From: Phoronis ovalis
Lineage: Eukaryota; Phoronida; Phoronidae
Assembly: GCA_028565635.1 (NCBI GenBank)
Contig: JAOXYB010025447.1
Span: 1-15,984 of the forward strand
DNA: 15,984 nucleotides
Direction of reading: 5' to 3'
How positions within the stretch are numbered: position 1 is the first letter of the stretch; every line of letters begins with the position of its first letter. Under the pieces are notes generated by a model, which was not told the origin of the DNA, searched no databases, and worked only from the letters and a program-made list of their open reading frames with translations. Shown here one piece after another: positions 1 to 8,857 of the stretch. Position numbers and translations under genes: made by a program.

Positions 1-1540
1 CTTATAATAAAAGCTTGTACATACAATGCATCAGAGTAGTCAAAACAAGATCACTAAAATAACATAGACAAGAATCAGACTCATTCCCGTCGATGTCCCA
101 GCATGTATAGCGAAGTATATGTTGCTGCTGGTACAGTGTTTAGGTTAATGACTGAGAGACATTTCAAATATGACGTGTATTTATCTGAATTTTATGAGTA
201 CTTAACCATTATATTTTTGAAGGATTTTTATTTATTAAGTCAAGTATTTTATTTTATTCTAATTAATGACTTAGCACAATACAGGTCAAAATAGGAGAGT
301 GTACAGGTACACAAACTAGAAAACACCATTTGTCATATAACCATAAAGGTACTTATAGTTTAGTTACACCCTATCAGATCAAGTTATACTGTGTACACAA
401 GATTACTCTAATCTACGATAACAGGTTGTGTTTCTAAGTTAACTTTAAGTGTGGTTTATCTCTGCCCTACAGAAACAATCATCCCTACTCCACATACCTT
501 AAAGGCAGTAAAACAAATTTACAGATTCTTAAGTAAAATGATAGCAGAAAAATTCCTTCATATTTATGCTTGACACAACAGTGTAGTAAATAACAAATAT
601 ATATATAATTTTGGTTTTAAAGCATATCAACATATGGAAAATATGACATTATGTGCTGTATAAGGATTTTTTGTCAAAAAAATGATAAAATAGTTAGCAG
701 ATCATTTTTGGCAAGTCTCAGTGGAAAGCTAAAATTTACTTTATTTCATATAATAGTTGTGCTTTTATAGTAACCTGATTTTATTACTGTCTTAAAGGCA
801 AACATGCTGAAAAGTAAATACCAATACAATAGTTGCAATTGACACAGCACTTGATTTGTACACAATTCATTTCAAGCACTACCATAACCAACAGTCATAA
901 TTTCCTTGTACCAGACATATAGTTAAGTAGATTCTGGCTTTTAAAACATGTGCCGTACTATCTCTAAAAGTCTGATTTGAATCACCAAATTATCTTAACT
1001 GAGATATCAAAGAAATAGGTCTAAGGAAAAAAAATTCAGTAAAATTGTTTATCGAATTGATATGAAATGTTTTTCATACTAGTTGTTATTTTTTTAAATT
1101 ATTCGAGATATCTTGTTACATTTTCAAAATCGGGGTAAGTCTATGAAATCAGAACTAGATACACATCACATGTTTGCAGACCCACTTTAAATGGGACAAA
1201 TGTTCTGGGGGGGGGGGGATATGGCTATGCCTAAATCAGATTCCACTCTAGACTAATAAACATTAATTTAAAACAACTACAATACAAATATGATAAGGAC
1301 ATTTAAATAGTCAAAACAAATAATTAAATTATTTGTTTCCTCTCTTCTGTTTTATTATTTCAGTGCTGGCATACACAAAAACAAACAGGTAAATTGGGCA
1401 ATGTTACTACCCATTTGCAGGTAATTGGTACTTAGTGATATCCTGTTATTGTGGTATTTTGTGTGTTTACCAATAAATCATGTGCAACAAAAATTAACAA
1501 GGAGTAACACTAGGTAGCATCTGCCAGTAAAATGACTTAC
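1..1540 (-). other. TAOK intron (partial), no further exon seen
   Basis: This is the part of the TAOK intron that follows the exon at 1541-1612 on the minus strand. I looked on the minus strand for the next conserved TAOK block (the one following the SYSGKQS motif) and did not see it, so the intron is longer than 1.5 kb and the rest of the kinase lies beyond the left edge. The stretch is AT-rich. Apart from a run of 12 G at 1207-1218 I see nothing functional; the short open frame near 103-294 has no recognisable protein features. Confidence 0.6.
1207..1218. repeat. G12 homopolymer
   Basis: This is an uninterrupted run of 12 G on the plus strand, or 12 C in the direction of TAOK transcription, inside a TAOK intron. 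It stands out in AT-rich surroundings. Its exact length is prone to sequencing error. Confidence 0.8.
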
Positions 1541-2346
1541 ATCAGCTGACTGCTTTCCACTGTAAGACATTTTCTTGATAGCAACAATCTCCTTAGTGGT
1601 GTCATTGCGTGCCTGCAAAATATTTTGATATCAGTATAGCAATGGTTAGCAAAGACAACCAGGAGATGCACTTATAATAACTAATTACAAGCAAGCTGTT
1701 TCTCTATCAAATAATATTAAGTTGTAATCCAACGTAATCCAAGTTGCAATCTTGTTTTTAACCCAAATTATATAGTTATACCAAGTATAAAGATGCAAGG
1801 GTGATTTAAACATGTTTTTATATCTGTCATGAACCCAGCCATGTGCACATTGGTGACTCAGAAGCATTTAAAAGCTACCTGGCATTGTTGTCACTTATTG
1901 CATGTACTATTACAAGCCAAGTTGCATTTGTACAAAATGCAGCATCAAAACCTATACAGGTAGAATGTTCATGACTCATGCAAGGTTTAGCATTCGGGAT
2001 TAATAAAAATTATCATATGTAGAGCAAAGTGTTTTATGACGTATCCAGATTTAAAAATGCTTCATAATCACCACTCAAATGAGGAAGACAATTACTTACA
2101 CATCTTTTTTGCAAAACAAATCTTTCAGAGGAAAAATGCAACAAACTGAAATATACTTAGGCTTTTTGTCAGTCACAAATAGTTATACTTACATTGAAGT
2201 TATATAATACTTACATAATACACAGCACCAAAGCTGCCATGACCAATTTCCCTCAAGTCCTGGAAGATCTTTTCAGGGTCCTCAGTAGAAAACAGGCTGG
2301 CAACCTCCGGATCTTTGAGACTACCAGCTTTGGGTATTGAAGGCAT
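1541..2346 (-). CDS. TAOK: TAO-type serine/threonine kinase, N-terminal two coding exons (partial)
   Basis: This encodes the start of a TAO kinase, a STE20-family cytoplasmic kinase that in other animals acts upstream of the p38/JNK and Hippo pathways. Exon one runs 2346 to 2215 (ATG at 2346-2344, 44 codons) and exon two runs 1612 to 1541 (24 codons). Both borders are canonical: TAT|gtaagt at 2214, ttttgcag|GCA before 1612, and GAT|gtaagt at 1540. The intron between them is 602 bp in phase 0. Residues 1-44 contain AGSLKDPE and the glycine-rich loop GHGSFGAVY (about residues 35-43). Exon two contains VAIKK with the ATP-binding lysine, followed by MSYSGKQS, which is characteristic of TAOKs. The 68 visible residues match the vertebrate TAOK1/2/3 N-terminus closely without gaps. 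Catalytic-loop, activation-loop and coiled-coil regions lie outside the window. Which vertebrate paralogue it is nearest to cannot be decided; an invertebrate single-copy gene is likely. Confidence 0.95.
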
Positions 2347-2411
2347 TTTGTTCTAGACAACCTTCACATTCAGTAATTGGTGAACTAGGAGGATAGTCCC
2401 ACCTCCTCTAC
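2347..2411 (-). other. TAOK: TAOK 5' UTR segment joined to the first coding exon
   Basis: Read on the minus strand, a good splice acceptor (tatttgcag, AG at 2413-2412) precedes 65 nt of untranslated sequence and then the TAOK start codon, which has the context acaaaATGCC. The first coding exon is therefore probably 2411-2215, and the transcript should begin in at least one upstream non-coding exon. This is inferred from the splice-site match alone. Confidence 0.6.
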
Positions 2412-5400
2412 CTGCAAATACGACAATGAAACGGGTCCCGATGGGTTGCACTCATTCAGGCGAATTGATATCTGTAATGATGAAGAGAGCAAGCATAAGT
2501 TACACATAATCAACATTTCTCATTCACATGCTCAAATATTCTGCGAAATTGAAATGTGTCCATATAATAGTGATTACCAGCCTGCTAGGTCCGTGTTTAC
2601 AGTAAGTTGTGTTTGCAAGATGATTTTAGGTCTTAATTGGTATATGTTAGCTGCCCTGTGCTTGTAAGGATTACTTTGCACATTGGAACAATCAAGTTAA
2701 GCATGTAGTCAGTATCAAGTGACACAGTATCATTAATTAGCATTAACAGAGCTTTTTATTAGAGGATGTTAATTTATTCTTAAGAAATGAACACTTCCTC
2801 AATGACTTGTAAATTTAACAGATCTATTAACAATAAAAATAATGGGCAGTGCCCACATCCTTATCTATACAAATGTTTCATATTTATCTAAGCAAAGGGA
2901 ATTAGATGATAATATGTTTGTCTAGGTATATTGTATGTATCTACCACTGCCCTCAATAGATGTTATGCACTAAACAATGCAATAAATCATTCACAACAGA
3001 TAGGGGGTCATACACTACTGTACAATGAAAGTTATTCAAATGACATATTTGGCAAAAGGGTGTTTTCTGTGTGATAACTGTATTATCTTAATATATGCAT
3101 ATTATTATGATATATGTACATAGTTGTAATGTTTAACATCACAGACAGGCTTCATAGTATTATCTTGGAACAAGAGTTTGTGGTAAATCTATGACTATGT
3201 CATTAGTATTTTTTGTTTATAAACTAACATTTGAATTTGCATTAAAGGTCACATTTATACACAAAGGTATAACTACATGTAAAGGCTAATTAAATTATGT
3301 CACATTGCTGCAAAATTTATGGTATATTAATCTGTAAATATTTAAGCAATCTCTCCACAAAGATCAGTTTTCCTGACACATAAGTTAGACCATATATACT
3401 GAATTATGATGAAAGTGCCATGTAGTCACTAATTTGAACAGGAAACCTGTACCACGCATATAAGAACATGAGCTACAGACATACATACAGATACACTATG
3501 TGAACTATCATAAATGCAGAACTTCACACAGCATGTTGTCTGGAAAGTCCAACATTATATGGACAAGGCATAGATGTTTCCTTCATCAAAGTAATCTAGT
3601 AAATTACTGTATATTTTAACCTATTACTATGTGGTAAGCAGACTCTGAGCTCAATATCTGTGTCAATCAGTAATACAGAAAGTGTCTGTACTTTTATTAT
3701 ATAGGCAAACTATAGTCCTTAGAACATTTGTGCATTGTTTCACACAGTAGCTTTGCATCAGCAGCAACACTAAGTATGAACTATCAATAACCTTTCATAC
3801 CTAAAAACAGCTGAAACACAAAGATAACAACAAAAAAAATTAAAAAAAACAGAACATTCCAGTCATTAAAAGGAGTCCACCTATATTAAAGCACAGCAAA
3901 AAGTATCCAATTATCTTATAAACAAATATCTTGGGTAGCATTACCATTTACCAACCAGGAAACAAACCACAATCCACATTAATATACATATAGGATGAAG
4001 TGAAATTGGATTAGATATTTTCAAAGCCCAAGTTCCTGATCATTAACAAAAAGCATGCAAAGATTTAATTTGTACCAAATGAACATTACTGCAGTGAATT
4101 GGATAAAATGTCAGTACTTAAATACAGAATACCAAACAATTATAAACCTGCATTTTTCAGGAAACTATTTTTCCTGTACATCTAGTGATACAATTACAAC
4201 TGTTACTCATGCTTGTCTTGTGATTGGTAGTTCTTAACACACAGTAAACTATGGTTCAATTTCACAAAAATGTGAGTCAATTATTATGTAGCAGCTTTTA
4301 ATAACAACATGTTTCAATAGCAAACAAAGCATACTCTGGCTTACTTGACCTATGATCAACAAAAACCTGTAAATGACCCCTTGAATAATATTAAGTTTAC
4401 AACTTTTTGTATACAGTTTACACCCAAAATTGAACTACCTTGAATATCAAAATTATTTTACTTAACACATATTGGCAGATTTAGGAGTTCACACTCCAAA
4501 AAAATCTTTATTCAACAAAGTTACTTAAAAGGATGCACCCATTAGACAGTCCTAGATGGGAGACTGGGTATTGTAGCTTTATGATATACAAAACCTCTTT
4601 AATCTCAACTACTATCCGCTAGGTATTAGCTGGCAACTAACTTGGTTCCCCATGTCTCCTTAGTGTTTTTTTACTGAGCATAACTGCTCTTGATATTAAA
4701 TTAAAGGCCATTAAGAGACATAGCCATAACTGGAAAGATATCTACCAGACACACTGAAAATCTTGGTCATCACAGCCCAGACAAATTAACCTTCAAAATT
4801 GGCTGTACATAATATATTCAGCATCTATAATAAGTAAGCTTTTGCTACTACAGGCTAAATATATACTAATTATAGACTACAGTAGGCCAGTATGAAACAT
4901 TCCTAAACATTAAGAAACAGAAGAGGTATTGATACAGCGATAGGTGATACAGTTTACATTATAAGGTGTGTGAATATATTATATTTACACGATATGATAT
5001 AACTGCAGCAAAAGGCACAACTTGTTATCAAAGATTTTTTTAAGCAATCCACAATCAATAGTATTCTTGTCTCCACACCCTCCTAAACAGACAAATAACA
5101 GACACACATGTAATAACATACACTACCTAGAAAGAGTTGCACAAACATCATCATGGCATTTTAGCATAAGAAAAATATGCACTTTATGCACATTTTAAAG
5201 ATGCGACCTATACATATTATGCAGATAAGGTGTCAAATACTAACTAATATTTACAAGTTATGTTCATATTACAGAACATAACTGTCCAGAATTAGAACAG
5301 CATATTTCAAAGAGAGCTACAGTAGCCTTAACCTTTGCAAGGGAATGTTCATGGCTGAAAATAATTACCTAATAATGGACATCTCCTGATGGATAGACAA

Positions 5401-7912
5401 GTTCTAATATAGGTAACTAAAAGGTGTCACCCTTATTTCAAAACTTTGTTTTTGTTTCCATGCTCCTTTGCTCAATACAAAAAAATCCTATATCATTTTA
5501 ATACAATTTTAGGTCTAAAATAATAATGTTCAGACTGTACTGACTCCATAATATTTTGCAGATTTGAAAGATATTTTATAATAAGTATAAGACTTTATAA
5601 TGCATAACTATTACATTCATGAACTAGACATTTATTACGAATCACGAACCACACATTTAGAAAATCAGCAAGCATTACACTATATATGCTAAAATACCAA
5701 TAAACCAGCGAAAAAAACCATATGCATTCATTACATAAAAATCCCTGAAGAAATCAATCGCAAATGAAAAGTGTCTAGATAAATTAAGATAACAGGGACC
5801 ATGCCTTGTAACAACATACAGAGAGTATACTCAATGTATGATCAAAGGGCACAAAATTATCTTTGTTATGAATAAAAGCAGAAATCAATATTTCACAGGC
5901 AATATTCACATTATACTATAACTCTATTACAAACTTGTCTATACCCATTGACCTTCTTTCTATTGCTTTAGACTGGGATGGCACTACATGCTTAAATAAT
6001 AGATGCACATGAATGAAACAAGAACCAGATTGCATTCATATATGTTTTATACACCTGTCCCTTGTCACACTGCATCAGGTGTAATAACATGGATTTATGA
6101 TATAAGCATATTATACAGGACATAAACATATTATATACATTATTGATAACTTAATGATTAATCAACCTTCCAATGACATTTTTGTGTTCAAATATAAATT
6201 GTGCTAACATATAGTAAATCCCTTCAGGATTATTTGAAGTTCAATACACTGGAAGTCTGCCTACACCCTTAATTATAACTGTTACTTTTGCCTAGCACCT
6301 AGATCATTCATAACATACAAAGATTTATGAACCCACTTCATAAACAATGTGACAATGTCTATACTGTAAGCACTCTTCGGGTAGTGCTACAACATTTTTT
6401 AGTATGCATCACATTTTTTACATACATGTTCACATAATAATAAAAAATCTTAGTGGACATCAGGTAAAGTGATAATACGTTCTATACTGTAGGGAAATTG
6501 TTGACCACTTACGTAAATTTTACACTATTGCAATGTTATTGTAACTGAATTTAGATTTTTTTTTTTTTGATGTAATATGCAACTGCTTGCAGAACTGGAT
6601 AACCAGGATCCATAGGTGAGCTAGGAAACTGAATACATTAAGGTACAAAATTCTGTTTTATGGAAAATCTATATATATCATATGGCATGAATACTAGGAA
6701 TACCATACTACATAGCACTAGATTGACTTACTTCACAAACAAATATCATATATTATCTGGTGTGTTGCCAAATTAATAAAATTCACAAATGTATTGAATG
6801 TATGCCTTAATTTGAACAATACAAGTATGCTACAAACTGAAATCTATAACATGAAAAATTCTTCTAACCTACTGACTCAATGTTAATGTGTTAATCAAAT
6901 CAACACTCCTTAGCAGGCAGACAACCATATGGTACAAATATCATGTAACAAATGATTGAGGTAGTACCAACATTTTTTCAAGTTGGATAGTTTATACTCA
7001 GAAATGTTGTTTTGAGGGAGAGAACATACCAGCTACCCTTGCTTACTAAACAGAAGTATGGTCATAAATAGCTTCAGTGTTAGGTGATGGCATTAATGTT
7101 ACATATATTAAGAAAACCATTTATACTAAAGAGCATACAATAAATCAAACAGCTTACAGATACATGGAAGAAAAATAAACTGGAACTTCTAGGAAAGTGT
7201 GTCATTCATTTTAACATGCTATTCTGCCAGGGGTATACTGCATTGAAGTTATATAACAGAAAATGGCATAACCAAAAACAGAAATATAACAAAAAGATAA
7301 GATACAACACATAACACACAATTTGAAAATCCTGATATTAAATTACATAAAAGTAGTGATGCGGACAAAATACTAAATTTAGATGGCCAAAATAATCAAT
7401 AGCAGAAGCTTAATTAAACTTAAAGAAAACAAGACCAGTCAAGAGTTAAAATCTATATATGATAATAATCCTTTAAACGGTTTAAAACATCTGTGTCATG
7501 ACATGATTTCAATATCGTCATAAACTGATACCTCAATAAATCACTTGCTACTGGACAGTGCAAGCCAGTCAGTATTAAATTATGACTTATGTCAAAATCA
7601 AATAAAAATACTTTTTGAACGCCCCACAAATGGCTTTGTGTCACGTTTTCTACGTTTAACATGCATTCGATTTTACAGAACACAACAAGTGACAAATCGA
7701 CATACCGGTAGAAATGTCCAGCCGCTGCTACCTACGGCTACCTACATGGGATGCATCACGCCCGACGTGAGCCGAAATTCACCAAGCAACTTGATGTCTA
7801 GTTTGAATAATTGTCCTGGATCGAAAGATAAACTGGCACTATTATAGGTAATGTTAGTACGGTATGTGATCTGAAGCTACACAGTTTACAAATGAAGTTA
7901 TCAATCACTCAC
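2412..7912 (-). other. Long TAOK 5' intron, no gene recognised
   Basis: This 5.5-kb AT-rich stretch lies between the acceptor before the TAOK start exon and a candidate first-exon donor (CTG|gtgagtg, exon end 7913). I read both strands for protein motifs, tRNA boxes and transposon domains and recognised none. Open frames here (for example 2446-2667, 4055-4237 and 7453-7847) are short and have no family features. A 13-T run lies at 6556-6568. From about 7600 onward CpG dinucleotides become more common, marking the approach to the promoter region. Confidence 0.45.
6556..6568. repeat. T13 homopolymer
   Basis: This is an uninterrupted run of 13 T on the plus strand (A13 in the sense of TAOK). 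No retrotransposon body or target-site duplication is recognisable next to it, so it is listed only as a simple repeat. Confidence 0.7.
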
Positions 7913-8030
7913 CAGACTCTATGAACAATATAACGTAGTCAAATAATACAAAATTATAAAAATTTTCGATGAAACCATTTTCTCACTGCCTGTCGCAATA
8001 TGGCTGTTTCATACGCATGCGTACTAAGAG
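7913..8030 (-). other. Candidate non-coding first exon and core promoter of TAOK
   Basis: On the minus strand the sequence AGAGTCTG|gtgagtg gives a strong splice donor with exon end at 7913. It would splice to the acceptor before 2411. Upstream lie AATATGGC on the plus strand at 7997-8004, resembling a YY1 site (AANATGGC), and a CpG-bearing 12-bp palindrome at 8012-8023. The transcription start is not defined by sequence; the right end given here is only the edge of the motif cluster. Confidence 0.35.
8012..8023. promoter_or_regulatory. NRF1-like palindrome TACGCATGCGTA
   Basis: This perfect 12-bp palindrome with two CpGs is close to the nuclear respiratory factor 1 consensus (GCGCATGCGC). 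NRF1 sites are typical of TATA-less animal housekeeping promoters. It lies between the candidate first exons of TAOK (leftward) and VPS37 (rightward), so it could serve either or both. The outer bases differ from the ideal consensus. Confidence 0.45.
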
Positions 8031-8193
8031 CGCATCGATAGGCCTTTGCTGTCTCTGGAAATTCTCATAAAATCCATCAACTAAGGTAATTTTACGTTTA
8101 GTGCTTTACGTATAATTTTTCTAGCTAATTATGAAGTGTCTCAATTCTGTAAAACTGAAGTTAAACTACAATTTGTTCCAATTTTTATGACGA

Positions 8194-8201
8194 TGACGTC
8201 A
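8194..8201. promoter_or_regulatory. Full CRE/ATF site TGACGTCA
   Basis: This is a perfect palindromic cAMP-response element. It sits about 50 bp before an inverted CCAAT box (ATTGG, 8250-8254) and within 150 bp of two candidate splice donors on the plus strand, an arrangement typical of a core promoter region. It most plausibly serves VPS37, though no start site can be read directly. Confidence 0.5.
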
Positions 8202-8249
8202 CACGAAAATATTTGCTATGATAAGGGCTTGCAACAGATCTTAATTTTC

Positions 8250-8254
8250 ATTGG
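8250..8254 (-). promoter_or_regulatory. Inverted CCAAT box
   Basis: TCATTGGTC on the plus strand is a good NF-Y type CCAAT box in reverse orientation, a common position-dependent element 60-100 bp upstream of animal transcription starts. It supports a VPS37 start somewhere after about 8270. Confidence 0.35.
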
Positions 8255-8269
8255 TCAAAACTCATTTCC

Positions 8270-8336
8270 GTCTTTGATGATTTTGGTGTTGGGAGACTTT
8301 GTTCAGTCGAAGGCAACGATTTCAAGGTGCGTAGCG
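8270..8336 (+). other. Candidate non-coding first exon of VPS37
   Basis: Because a clean acceptor (tatttcag, AG at 8847-8848) lies only 9 nt before the VPS37 start codon, the transcript should have an upstream non-coding exon. Plausible plus-strand donors are CAAG|gtgcgt (exon end 8325), AGCG|gtaagc (exon end 8336) and, further left, CTAAG|gtaatt (exon end 8085). The first two fit best downstream of the CRE and CCAAT elements. The start at 8270 is approximate. Confidence 0.3.
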
Positions 8337-8857
8337 GTAAGCACGTTCGTGAAGTAACAATTTTACCATTTACTGAGAACAGTGCTTACATCGTGTGTAA
8401 AAATAGTCCTTTAGAAAACTGTCTATTGTCTTTCGTAGGCTATCCTTTCCAGTTTTATTTCAGTTAAAATCCGACCGAAACGTGAAAAAAAGCAATCAGC
8501 TGATGATGTGTAATATAAACGATGACTGGTAACACAGGCTGATAACATGTAATTGTAATGTAATGTGTCAAATTCTGTCTATAATGCCTGTCTTCGGTCA
8601 TTATATAGATCCAGGTCATTATGGAAACATGGTAGTCAAACTCAAACTATAGTAAATTCAACATAATTAAATTGTGTTTTTACAGCTCAGGTGATGAAAC
8701 TATTATTATTAATCATGGAAGGGAAATATGGAAAGAGTTTTATATATCCTAGCAATGCCTAAATGAACCTTTCATAAGTGATAGTCTTTCAATCTGGTTA
8801 ACCATACTGTACCATAAAACTTTCTAGTTTGAATATTTAATATTTCAGAAATACAGA

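Noticed and set aside
2192-7256. A 16-bp exact match (CATTGAAGTTATATAA) at 2192-2207 and 7241-7256
   Set aside because: The surrounding bases do not align beyond a few positions, and a match of this AT-rich type can occur by chance in 16 kb. I do not call it a repeat family.
7453-7847. Overlapping open frames of 80 aa (-) and 100 aa (+) near the promoter region
   Set aside because: No protein motif is seen in either. They overlap on opposite strands, and no splice or start context supports them. They look like chance frames in a CpG-richer patch.
2412-7912. Possible extra gene inside the 5.5-kb AT-rich stretch
   Set aside because: Scanning both strands by eye gave no coding motif, RNA gene box or consistent exon chain. 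A long intron is the simpler reading.
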